Assembly (NCBI GenBank): GCA_020344755.1
Contig: CP070829.1
Location: 130,454 to 194,453, forward strand
DNA: 64,000 nt
Origin: Gemmatimonadales bacterium
GTDB lineage: Bacteria; Gemmatimonadota; Gemmatimonadetes; Longimicrobiales; Gaopeijiaceae
Direction of reading: 5' to 3'
The translations under genes and the position numbers were made by a program. Position 1 is the first letter of the stretch; each line of letters begins with the position of its first letter. This document shows positions 1 through 7,963 of the stretch, piece by piece. Under the pieces are notes generated by a model. That model searched no databases and was not told the DNA's origin. It worked only from the letters and a program-made list of their open reading frames with translations.

Positions 1-176
1 CGCCCGGCCCCCTCGTTCTTTCCGGTCCACCCGGATCGGGAACGCGGCCTGTCCGACCGGAGACCCAGGCCAGTCGGGATCGAGAGCACGACTCTCCCAG
101 CCCTTGAACGCGGTCTGTCCGGCCCGGGTCGGTTGGGATAGCTTGGCGCCGAGACGCCCCGCAAAGGAGACCGCCC
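1..176. other. Non-coding leader before the first gene
   Basis: I see no gene here. An imperfect direct repeat is visible: GAACGCGG(C/T)CTGTCCG begins at 40 and again at 106, and each copy is followed further on by a TCGG..GGGAT stretch. A ribosome binding site AAGGAGA at 164-170 serves the GTG start at 177. The left edge of the window cuts whatever lies upstream. Confidence 0.5.
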
Positions 177-1736
177 GTGCAGATCCCCGTCGCCCTCGCG
201 GCCCTCCTGGTGGCCGCGCCCCCGCTCATGGCCCAGACCACGGTGCTGGACACACTGCGCACCCGTGCCGAGCAGACCGAATACCTGGAGACGACACGCT
301 ACCCTGAAGTGGTGGACTTCATGGACCGGGTCGCGGAAGTGTCGCCCCACATGCACCGGGTCACCATGGGCTACACCCACGAAGGCCGCGCCATCCCCAT
401 GATGGTGGTGGGGAGGATCCCGGACGGGTCCCCCGACGCGGTCCGGGCGAGCGGGAAGCTCCGGGTGTACCTGCAGGGGAACATCCACGGGGGTGAGGTT
501 CCGGGAAAGGAGGCGCTGCTCATGCTGCTCCGGGAATTCGCGGATGGGGGGCACGCCGATCTCCTGGACGACCTGGTGCTCCTGGTCGTGCCCCTCTACA
601 ACGCCGACGGGAACGAGCGGGTGGCGCTGGACAACAGGCCACGCCAGAACGGCCCGTTGGGTGGCATGGGCCAGCGCCCCAATGCGCAGGGACTGGACCT
701 GAATCGGGACCACATGAAGCTGGATTCTCCGGAGGCCCGATCCCTGGCGGCGATGCTCACCGCCTATGATCCGGAGGTCGGGGTAGACCTGCACACCACG
801 AACGGCACCCGACACGCCTATCACCTGACGTATTCGCCCCCCCTTCACCCCGGAACGAGCGCCGCGATCGTGGACCTCCTTCGCGGGCAGGCGCTTCCCC
901 GGATCACCCGGCGCATCCGCGACGCCGACGGCTGGCACTTTTACTACTACGGGAACGCTTCCCGCCGGAGTGGCGAGATGGGATGGTACACCTTCGACCA
1001 TCGTCCCCGCTTCAACAACAACTACCTGGGACTCCGCAATCGGGTGGCCATACTGAGTGAGGCCTACGCCTACGCCACATTCCGCGACCGGGTGATGGCC
1101 ACCAAGCGGTTCGTGGAGGAGATCCTGAGGTGGGCGGTGGACGACGTCGCAGCGATCCGCGATGCCGTGGAGCGCGCCGAGGTATCGTTGGTGGGCCAGG
1201 ATCTTCCGGTGCGGGCCACCTTCGAAGGTTCGGCGGAGCCCGTGGAGATCCTCATGGGTGAGGTGGAGACGCTCCGGCATCCCTACACCGGTGCGATGAT
1301 CCTGAACCGCCTGGACACGGTGGAACCCACCCCCATGCGAGAGTTCGGGACTTTCCAGGGAACCGAGTTCGAGACCGTGCCCCGGTGGTACGTCATCCCC
1401 GCGGAGGTGGAGCCGGCGGTGGACCGGCTTCTGGCCCACGGCGTGCCGGTGGCCACGAATCGGGTGGCGCGGACCGCCACGGTGGAGGTCTTCCAGGTGG
1501 ACTCCACCACCGTCTCTCCCCGGGCCTTCCAGGGTCACCAGGAGCGGACCGTCTTCGGCCGATGGGTCGAAGAGACCCGCACGATTCCGGCGGGGGCGCA
1601 CATCGTGGACGTGGCCCACCCCCTGGGACGCCTGGCGTTCTACCTCCTGGAGCCCCGGTCGGATGACGGGCTGACGAACTGGGCACTCCTGGATGGGTTC
1701 CTGGAGGGCGGCTACCCGATCTGGCGCATGCGCTGA
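177..1736 (+). CDS. Secreted M14-family zinc carboxypeptidase
   Basis: Predicted exported zinc metallopeptidase of the M14 (carboxypeptidase A-like) family, 519 aa. Residues 1-19 form a signal peptide ending at Ala-Gln. The zinc motif HxxE is His104/Glu107 (NIHGGEVPGKE), followed by a DLNRDH motif and a VDLHTT segment that supplies the third ligand histidine. LSEAYAY around residue 300 probably carries the catalytic glutamate. The GTG start was chosen for the AAGGAGA site 6 nt upstream and because the signal peptide starts there. The C-terminal 180 residues are a non-catalytic extension I cannot assign. The substrate is unknown; peptide scavenging is inferred from the many other secreted peptidases in the window. 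Confidence 0.85.
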   Translation: MQIPVALAALLVAAPPLMAQTTVLDTLRTRAEQTEYLETTRYPEVVDFMDRVAEVSPHMHRVTMGYTHEGRAIPMMVVGRIPDGSPDAVRASGKLRVYLQGNIHGGEVPGKEALLMLLREFADGGHADLLDDLVLLVVPLYNADGNERVALDNRPRQNGPLGGMGQRPNAQGLDLNRDHMKLDSPEARSLAAMLTAYDPEVGVDLHTTNGTRHAYHLTYSPPLHPGTSAAIVDLLRGQALPRITRRIRDADGWHFYYYGNASRRSGEMGWYTFDHRPRFNNNYLGLRNRVAILSEAYAYATFRDRVMATKRFVEEILRWAVDDVAAIRDAVERAEVSLVGQDLPVRATFEGSAEPVEILMGEVETLRHPYTGAMILNRLDTVEPTPMREFGTFQGTEFETVPRWYVIPAEVEPAVDRLLAHGVPVATNRVARTATVEVFQVDSTTVSPRAFQGHQERTVFGRWVEETRTIPAGAHIVDVAHPLGRLAFYLLEPRSDDGLTNWALLDGFLEGGYPIWRMR

Positions 1737-1792
1737 CCGTGCCGGCATGGTTTGGGCCGGGTTGATGGTCCGGACGGGCCCCCCGACGTCTG

Positions 1793-1820
1793 GTGACCAC
1801 CGGGTAGGGACCCCTATGAT
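1793..1820 (+). promoter_or_regulatory. Candidate sigma-70-type promoter for the M28 gene
   Basis: GTGACC at 1793-1798 and TATGAT at 1815-1820 are separated by 16 nt. Each is close to TTGACA/TATAAT, and the AT-rich box stands out in GC-rich DNA. A transcript start near 1827 would leave a leader of about 40 nt before the ATG at 1866. Assigned by eye only. Confidence 0.4.
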
Positions 1821-1865
1821 GGGAGGTCGACCCCTCCCGGAGCGTCCATCCTGCACCCTCGTCTC

Positions 1866-2894
1866 ATGACCCGATCGCAGCTCATCGCCGCCGGACTTCC
1901 TCTGCTCCTTGCCGGGTGCGGAGCCAGCACCCCTCCCGAGGAAGATCTGGGACCCGCCGCGGTGGAAGCCGCCGCCGCCACCATCACCGCCCAGGACATG
2001 CTCGACCGCATCGGCGTCATGGCGCACGACAGCATGCGGGGTCGTGCGACACCGTCCCCGGAGCTGGACGAAGTGGCGAACTGGATCGCCCGGGAGTTCG
2101 AGGCCATGGGATTGGAGCCCGGAGGCGAAGAGGGGGGCTACCTGCAGCGCTATGAGGTACCGGAAACCGAGGGGGAGACGGCACCCAACGTGGTGGGAAT
2201 CCTCCGGGGGCGAGATCCGGAGCTGAGGGACGAATACCTCGTGTTCACCGCCCACATGGACCACGTGGGGGTGCGACGTCCCGACGAGTCCGGCGATTCC
2301 ATCTACAACGGGGCGGACGACGACGCATCCGGCACGGCTGCCATCATGGAGGTGGCGGAGGCCATGACCTCTCTTCCCCGGCCGCCACGCCGCTCGCTGA
2401 TCTTCGTGGCGGTGAGTGGTGAGGAGCGGGGACTCTGGGGGAGCCGACACTTCGTTCTCGAGCCACCGGTTCCAGTCACGTCCATGGTGGCGAACCTGAA
2501 CGCGGACATGGTGGGGCGGAACTGGTCCGACACCATCGTGGCCATCGGGAAGGAGCACTCGTCGCTGGGTGAGACCCTGGAACGGGTCAACGCGGCGCGC
2601 CCCGACCTTGGAATGACCGCCATCGACGACATCTGGCCCGACGAGCGATTCTACTACCGCTCGGACCACTACAACTTCGCCCGGAACGGGGTGCCGATCC
2701 TGTTCTTCTTCAACGGGACCCACGCGGAGTATCACCGTCCGGCCGACGAGGTCGAGCTGATCGACGGGGAAAAGACGGCCCGCATCGGGCAGCTGCTCTT
2801 CTATCTTGGATTGGAGGTGGCCGAGGCCCCCGATGCGCCCGCCTGGAATCCGGACAGCTATGAACAGATCGTGGAATCGGCCGGTCGCCGATAG
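1866..2894 (+). CDS. M28-family aminopeptidase, lipoprotein
   Basis: Predicted periplasmic or outer-membrane-anchored zinc aminopeptidase, 342 aa. The N-terminus has a lipoprotein signal with lipobox LAGC (Cys18). The M28 co-catalytic zinc ligands can be followed in order: HMDHVG, the bridging Asp in NGADDDASG, the Glu pair in SGEERG, the Asp in NADMVGR, and a final His in the THAEYHRPADE region. The ATG start at 1866 gives the lipoprotein signal directly. It follows the M14 gene by about 130 bp with its own candidate promoter. The family releases N-terminal amino acids from peptides. Confidence 0.88.
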   Translation: MTRSQLIAAGLPLLLAGCGASTPPEEDLGPAAVEAAAATITAQDMLDRIGVMAHDSMRGRATPSPELDEVANWIAREFEAMGLEPGGEEGGYLQRYEVPETEGETAPNVVGILRGRDPELRDEYLVFTAHMDHVGVRRPDESGDSIYNGADDDASGTAAIMEVAEAMTSLPRPPRRSLIFVAVSGEERGLWGSRHFVLEPPVPVTSMVANLNADMVGRNWSDTIVAIGKEHSSLGETLERVNAARPDLGMTAIDDIWPDERFYYRSDHYNFARNGVPILFFFNGTHAEYHRPADEVELIDGEKTARIGQLLFYLGLEVAEAPDAPAWNPDSYEQIVESAGRR

Positions 2895-2898
2895 CGCC

Positions 2899-3459
2899 GT
2901 GCAAGCCCGGTCGGCGCGCCGATACCTCCGGGCCCTGGCTGGGATCGGGTTGTGCCTTGCCTGGGCCGGAGCCTCGGAGGCACAGACGCGAGAGGAGCAG
3001 GCCTTCCTTCGTTCGGCGGCGAACCATTTCGGGTTCGCAGAGCGGGAGGTGGCCTTTCTCGCCCAAGGCGAAGCCAGCCCGGACGAGATCCCGGTCGTCC
3101 TCCACCTGGCGAGGCAGGCCGGTGTGTCCGCCGAAGCCATCCTGGCTCTTCGCCGGGGCGGACTTTCCTGGACGGATCTCCTGCGCCGCTACGGAATGCA
3201 CGCGGGGCAGTTGCACGTGGATCTGGAGACCGTTCCGAGGGAGGGAGCGCTCGGTCGGGCGTACGAGACGTTCGCCGGCCGCCCCCGCTCCTCCTGGGAG
3301 GTGATCCGCCTGGCGGACGATCAGGTCGTGGCGCTGGTGGCGCTGAGTTTCCTTTCCCGATACCTGCAGATCTCGCCGGAGCAGGTGGCCGTAGCCCTGG
3401 CGGGGTCACTTTCCCCGGTTGAGGCGTACCGCGCCCTCCTGGGTCGCCGCTCCGCTTGA
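2899..3459 (+). CDS. Small secreted protein of unknown function
   Basis: I do not recognise this 186-aa protein. From the GTG at 2899 the N-terminus is basic, then hydrophobic ([14 protein letters not shown]), which looks like a cleavable signal peptide. The rest is helical in character with repeated short amphipathic stretches and no cysteines or obvious catalytic motif. An alternative ATG at 2860 would overlap the M28 gene by 35 bp and lengthen the n-region; I prefer 2899, although it lacks a clear ribosome binding site. It lies 4 bp after the M28 stop and touches the nitroreductase start, so it is probably co-transcribed with both. Confidence 0.65.
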   Translation: MQARSARRYLRALAGIGLCLAWAGASEAQTREEQAFLRSAANHFGFAEREVAFLAQGEASPDEIPVVLHLARQAGVSAEAILALRRGGLSWTDLLRRYGMHAGQLHVDLETVPREGALGRAYETFAGRPRSSWEVIRLADDQVVALVALSFLSRYLQISPEQVAVALAGSLSPVEAYRALLGRRSA

Positions 3460-4184
3460 CGGGGGGTCACGGTACCCCCGATTCTGGCCATCCGGACCTG
3501 TCTTCCCGCCGCCCGAGGTCTTCCATCGATACCCAGGCACTCACTGGCCTCCAGGAGTACTCCGACGAGGAGATGAAGGAGCGTGCCGAGGACTTTCTCG
3601 CCATGGTCCGGACCCGCCGAACGGTGCGGGACTTCGCGCCGGATCCTGTACCCATGGACGTGGTGGAACGGTGTATCGAGGCTGCCGGGACGGCTCCCAA
3701 CGGCGCCAACCGGCAACCGTGGCACTTTGCCGTGATCACCGACCCCGGGGTCAAGCGGCGGATTCGGGAAGCGGCGGAGAAGGAGGAGCGGGCCTTCTAC
3801 GGAGGCCGTGCCCCCCAGGACTGGTTGGACGCTCTGGCCCACCTGGGCACCGACGAGCACAAACCGTTCCTGGAGACCGCACCGGTCCTCATCGCCGTCT
3901 TCGCCGAGAGCTATGCGCTCGACGACGATGGCGAGCGGATGAAGAACTACTACGTCACGGAGTCGGTGGGGATCGCCACGGGCATCCTCGTCACCGCACT
4001 CCACGCCAGCGGGCTGGCGACCTTGACCCACACACCCTCCCCCATGGGCTTCCTGAACGAGATCGTACAACGCCCGAGGAATGAACGCCCGTTCCTCCTC
4101 CTGGTGGTGGGCCGTCCCGCTCCGGGAGCCCGGGTTCCGGTCATCTCCAAGAAGCCCCTGTCCGAGATCACGAGCCACCACTGA
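3456..4184 (+). CDS. Iodotyrosine deiodinase-type nitroreductase-fold flavoprotein
   Basis: FMN-dependent nitroreductase-fold protein, 242 aa from a TTG start overlapping the previous stop. It aligns through its length with the iodotyrosine deiodinase (IYD) branch, from [10 protein letters not shown] and RRTVRDF to [10 protein letters not shown] and the closing KKPLSEI. The IYD active-site lid residues are visible as a Glu followed by Tyr ([10 protein letters not shown]) and a Lys ([12 protein letters not shown]). These residues bind the zwitterion of halotyrosine in characterised homologues. The next in-frame ATG, at 3573, would cut into the conserved N-terminal helix, so the TTG is preferred. 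Reductive dehalogenation of halotyrosines is the family role; activity here is inferred. Confidence 0.82.
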   Translation: MTGGHGTPDSGHPDLSSRRPRSSIDTQALTGLQEYSDEEMKERAEDFLAMVRTRRTVRDFAPDPVPMDVVERCIEAAGTAPNGANRQPWHFAVITDPGVKRRIREAAEKEERAFYGGRAPQDWLDALAHLGTDEHKPFLETAPVLIAVFAESYALDDDGERMKNYYVTESVGIATGILVTALHASGLATLTHTPSPMGFLNEIVQRPRNERPFLLLVVGRPAPGARVPVISKKPLSEITSHH

Positions 4185-4189
4185 CCGCC

Positions 4190-6100
4190 ATGGGTAGAGA
4201 CGTCACAGCGGAGGCCGGGTCCGAAGCCTTCCGGCACTTCACCAAAGCCATCCTCCGAGACCTCCAGGCCCTCGAGATGATGCTGCACCAGGGGATGATC
4301 GAGTCCGGGGTGCGGAGAATCGGGGCGGAGCAGGAGCTCTTCCTGGTGAACGAGGGCATGCGTCCTGCACCGGTGGCTGTGGAGGTGCTGGAGCATCTGG
4401 GTCCCCCATTCACCTCGGAGCTCGCTCGGTTCAACCTGGAGGCCAACCTCCCCCCGCTTCTGTTGGAGGGGAAGGTCTTCTCCACGCTCCAGAACCGGCT
4501 CGACGAGCTCCTGGCCCAGGCCCGGGAGGCGGCGGCGAAAGAGTCGGCGCGGGTCGTGTTGACGGGGATCCTCCCAACCCTGTCGAAGTCGGACCTGGGG
4601 ATGGACAACATCACCCCAAAAGAGCGCTACTACGCGCTGAACGACGCCGTGGGGCGGATGCTCAAGGGGAATCCCTACCGGCTCCGCATCGAGGGGACGG
4701 ACGAGCTCCACGTGGAGCACGACTCGGTCATGCTCGAGGCGTGCAATACCAGTTGCCAGGTCCATCTTCAGGTCTCCGCGGACGAGTTCGCCCGCATGCA
4801 CAACGTGGCGCAGGCGGTGACGGGACCGGTCCTGGCATCGGCGGTGAACTCGCCTCTCCTCTTCGGTCGACGGCTCTGGTCGGAGACACGCATCGCCCTC
4901 TTCCAGCAGTCCCTGGACACCCGGAGCCCATCTCTGCACATGCGGGAGATGAGTGCCCGGGTGCGCTTCGGCGACCACTGGACCCACGAGTCCGTCTTGG
5001 AGCTCTTCCAGGAGGACGTCGCGCGCTTCCGGGTCCTTCTGGCGGCGGAGGTGGAGGAGGACCCCCTGGCGGTCCTGGAGGCGGGAGGTGTGCCCAGGCT
5101 CACGGCGCTCCAGCTGTTCAACGGAACGGTGTATCGCTGGAACCGGCCGTGCTACGGGATCAGTGAAGGGAAGCCCCACCTGCGCATCGAATGCAGGGCC
5201 CTCCCTTCGGGGCCCTCCGTGGTGGACGAGGTGGCGAACGCGGCGTTCTGGCTCGGTACCGTCATGGGGATGTCCCAGGAGTTCGGGGACGTCACCCGAA
5301 TGCTCGACTTCGACGACACCCGGGCGAACTTCGCCGCTGCCGCCAAGCTCGGGCTGAAGTCGGCCATGTACTGGAAGGACGGGCAATCCGTGGCGGCGCC
5401 TCGGCTGATCCTGGATACCCTCATCCCCATGGCCCGAGAGGGATTGCTCTCGTGCAACGTGGACCGGGACGAGGTGGAGTACTACCTGGGGATCATCCAC
5501 GATCGGGTCCGCTCACTCTCCAACGGCTCCCGTTGGGCCCGGCGGTCACTGGCGTCCATGAAGGACCGGGGCACGCGGGCCGAGCAGATGGGCGCCCTCA
5601 CCGCCAGCATGCTGCAGCACCAGGAGGAGGGAACTCCTGTGCATACCTGGGACCTGGCGGAGGCCCCGGGGACCCGGGATTGGGAGTCCAGCTATCACCA
5701 GGTCGAGCAGTACATGACGACCCACCTTTTCACGGTGCACGAGGAAGAGCTCATCGACCTGGTGGCCTTCCTCATGGATCGGAAACAGATCCGGCACGTC
5801 CTGGTGGAGGACGACGACCACCGGCTCACGGGAATCGTCTCGTACCGATCTCTCCTTCGCCTCATTGCACACGACACCAGCGAGCAGGCAAGGAACCGGC
5901 CTGTCCGGGAGATCATGGAGACGGAGCCCATCACCGCCACACCCGAGACCTCCACCCTGGAGGCCATCGAGCTTCTTCGGAAGCACCGCGTGTCGTGCCT
6001 CCCCGTGGTGAAGGAGGGACGCCTGGTGGGGATCGTGAGCGAGCGGGACTTCATGCCCATCGCGTACCACCTGCTCGAAGAGCGCCTGAGGCAGGAGTAG
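4190..6100 (+). CDS. GCS2-type carboxylate-amine ligase fused to a CBS domain pair
   Basis: 636-aa fusion protein. Residues 1 to about 490 match the GCS2/carboxylate-amine ligase fold (EQELFLV near the start, FNLEANLPP, LRIECRALPSGPS), which joins an amine to the gamma-carboxylate of glutamate or a similar acid using ATP. The last 130 residues are two CBS motifs (MTTHLFTVHEEELIDLV and IMETEPITATPETSTLEA), which usually bind adenine nucleotides and act as regulatory switches. No signal peptide, so cytoplasmic. The gene starts 5 bp after the deiodinase-like gene and its stop codon abuts the next start. The true ligation partner is not determined by the sequence. Confidence 0.82.
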   Translation: MGRDVTAEAGSEAFRHFTKAILRDLQALEMMLHQGMIESGVRRIGAEQELFLVNEGMRPAPVAVEVLEHLGPPFTSELARFNLEANLPPLLLEGKVFSTLQNRLDELLAQAREAAAKESARVVLTGILPTLSKSDLGMDNITPKERYYALNDAVGRMLKGNPYRLRIEGTDELHVEHDSVMLEACNTSCQVHLQVSADEFARMHNVAQAVTGPVLASAVNSPLLFGRRLWSETRIALFQQSLDTRSPSLHMREMSARVRFGDHWTHESVLELFQEDVARFRVLLAAEVEEDPLAVLEAGGVPRLTALQLFNGTVYRWNRPCYGISEGKPHLRIECRALPSGPSVVDEVANAAFWLGTVMGMSQEFGDVTRMLDFDDTRANFAAAAKLGLKSAMYWKDGQSVAAPRLILDTLIPMAREGLLSCNVDRDEVEYYLGIIHDRVRSLSNGSRWARRSLASMKDRGTRAEQMGALTASMLQHQEEGTPVHTWDLAEAPGTRDWESSYHQVEQYMTTHLFTVHEEELIDLVAFLMDRKQIRHVLVEDDDHRLTGIVSYRSLLRLIAHDTSEQARNRPVREIMETEPITATPETSTLEAIELLRKHRVSCLPVVKEGRLVGIVSERDFMPIAYHLLEERLRQE

Positions 6101-7252
6101 GTGCAGGCGCTCGCGTTGCGGGTCGGCGACCTGACCCGCGTCCTGGGGGATTTCGGGGACGGCGGGGAGGGCCCCACGCTCGTCGTGGTTTCGGGTCTCC
6201 ACGGGAACGAACCGGCGGGCGTGCTGGCTTGCCAGAGGGTCTGTGAGCTCCTGGACGAGGGAGGTCTGACACGGTCGGGGCGGGTCCTCCTGCTCGTGGG
6301 CAATCTGGCCGCCCTCCGTGCCGGCGCCCGGTACCTGAACCGCGACCTCAATCGGGCGTGGACCCGCGCGCAGATCGATGCAGTCCGTCAGGACGGGTAT
6401 GGCGACGCCGAGGACCGGGAGCAGCGGGAGCTCCTGGGCCTCCTGGACGTGGCCGTCCAGGAGGCCCGCGGACCCGTCTATCTGCTCGACCTCCACACGA
6501 CTTCCGGTCCGGGAGCGGCGTTCAGCACGGTGGCGGATACCCTTCCCAACCGGTCGGTGGCGCTCTCCCTTCCGGTCCCCATGGTCCTGGGGCTCGAGGA
6601 GCTGGTGGAGGGGACGCTCCACGACTACATGGGCCAGCACGGGGTGACGACGTTGGCGTTCGAGTCGGGTCAGCACCAGGAGCCGGAGGCGGTGGACCGG
6701 GCCGAGGCCGCCGTCTGGATCGTCCTCGACACCGTCGGGCTGACCCGCGACCGGGACGCACCTCGCGTGGCGGAGGGGCGCCGGCTGCTTGCGCAGGGTC
6801 ATCGTCACCTCCCACGGGCGGTGGAGGTGCGATACCGCCATCCCATCGCCCCCGGTGATTTCTTCCGTATGACGGAGGGATTCGGGAACTTCCAGCCCGT
6901 CCGGGCGGGCGAGGTCGTGGGCCGGGACCGGGACGGGGAAGTGGTCTCTCCGGAGACTGCCCGGATCCTGATGCCCCTCTACCAGCGGCAGGGCTCCGAC
7001 GGGTTCTTCGTCGTTCGTGAGTTCACCCCGTTCTGGCTCCGTGTGTCCAGAGTGGCCCGCCGCGGGCGCCTGGACCGGGTGGCGCACTGGCTCCCGGGGG
7101 TCCGGCGTCACCCGGAGGACCCTCACGCCCTCGTCGTGGATCGTGGGGTCGCTCGCTGGTACGCCATGCAGGTCCTCCATCTCCTTGGATTCCGGCGGGA
7201 GGTGGAAGTGGGGGACACCCTGGTGGTTCAGCGCCGGCCGCACGACGCCTGA
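6101..7252 (+). CDS. Succinylglutamate desuccinylase / aspartoacylase family zinc hydrolase
   Basis: 383-aa AstE/AspA-family zinc-dependent amide hydrolase (M14-like fold). The zinc motif is GLHGNEPAG near residue 33, followed by LNRDLNRAW, the LLDLHTTSG segment with the third ligand His, and FESGQH carrying the catalytic glutamate. The GTG start lies immediately after the TAG of the GCS2-CBS gene with no gap, so translation is probably coupled. A ligase that makes an amide next to a hydrolase that breaks N-acyl amino acids suggests the two act on one N-acylated or gamma-linked metabolite pool; that is inference. Confidence 0.85.
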   Translation: MQALALRVGDLTRVLGDFGDGGEGPTLVVVSGLHGNEPAGVLACQRVCELLDEGGLTRSGRVLLLVGNLAALRAGARYLNRDLNRAWTRAQIDAVRQDGYGDAEDREQRELLGLLDVAVQEARGPVYLLDLHTTSGPGAAFSTVADTLPNRSVALSLPVPMVLGLEELVEGTLHDYMGQHGVTTLAFESGQHQEPEAVDRAEAAVWIVLDTVGLTRDRDAPRVAEGRRLLAQGHRHLPRAVEVRYRHPIAPGDFFRMTEGFGNFQPVRAGEVVGRDRDGEVVSPETARILMPLYQRQGSDGFFVVREFTPFWLRVSRVARRGRLDRVAHWLPGVRRHPEDPHALVVDRGVARWYAMQVLHLLGFRREVEVGDTLVVQRRPHDA

Positions 7253-7254
7253 TC

Positions 7255-7962
7255 ATGTGTGGGCGCTACACTCTGGCGCTGCCCCTCGGGGAGCTGGTGG
7301 AGGTCTTCGACGTGGCGCAGCTGGGCATGGGCGAGTGGCCTCCCCACTTCAACATCGCTCCCACCCAGCGGGCACCGGTGGTCCTGGCCGACGGCTCCGG
7401 AAAGCGGCGCATGGGGCTGATGCGGTGGGGGCTGGTCCCGTCGTGGGCCAAGGATCCGGCCATGGGGAACCGGATGATCAACGCCCGGGCCGAGACGGCG
7501 GCCGAGAAGCCGGCCTTCCGTGCGGCCTTCCGCGCACGCCGGTGTCTCGTGCCCGCGGACGGCTTCTACGAGTGGCGGAGGCCCGAGCAGGGAAGCGGGC
7601 CCAAGACCCCGTACCACATCCGACCGCCAGGGGGTGGCGTGATGGCGATGGCGGGTTTGTGGGAGCGCTGGCGTCCCGGCCCGGAAGACCAGGAAGAGAT
7701 GCACACCTTCACCATCCTGACCCGGGAGGCGGCCCCGTGGATACGGCCGCTCCACCATCGGATGCCGGTTGTGCTCAGCCCTTCGGCCTGGAGCCCCTGG
7801 CTGGACCCGGACTCGGGAGCGGAGCGCCTTCACGAGCTCCTGGAGGCGGCGGGCGATCCTCCGTTGGAGGCTCGGGAAGTCTCGACCCATGTGAATCGCC
7901 CGGGCAACGACGACCCCGCCTGTATGGTGCCCGTGCAGGGCGGGGATCACCTGACCCGCTGA
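7255..7962 (+). CDS. yedK: SRAP-domain DNA-protein crosslink protein (YedK/HMCES family)
   Basis: 235-aa SRAP (SOS-response-associated peptidase) protein, which in characterised homologues forms a thiazolidine crosslink with abasic sites in single-stranded DNA and shields them. The catalytic Cys2 follows the initiator Met (MCGRYT). The other hallmark motifs are in order: NIAPTQ, RWGLVPSWAKD, INARAET, RCLVPADGFYEW with the catalytic Glu, and HHRMPVVL. It begins 2 bp after the aspartoacylase-like gene and ends 1 bp from the convergent AAA ATPase gene. Confidence 0.93.
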   Translation: MCGRYTLALPLGELVEVFDVAQLGMGEWPPHFNIAPTQRAPVVLADGSGKRRMGLMRWGLVPSWAKDPAMGNRMINARAETAAEKPAFRAAFRARRCLVPADGFYEWRRPEQGSGPKTPYHIRPPGGGVMAMAGLWERWRPGPEDQEEMHTFTILTREAAPWIRPLHHRMPVVLSPSAWSPWLDPDSGAERLHELLEAAGDPPLEAREVSTHVNRPGNDDPACMVPVQGGDHLTR

Positions 7963-7963
7963 G

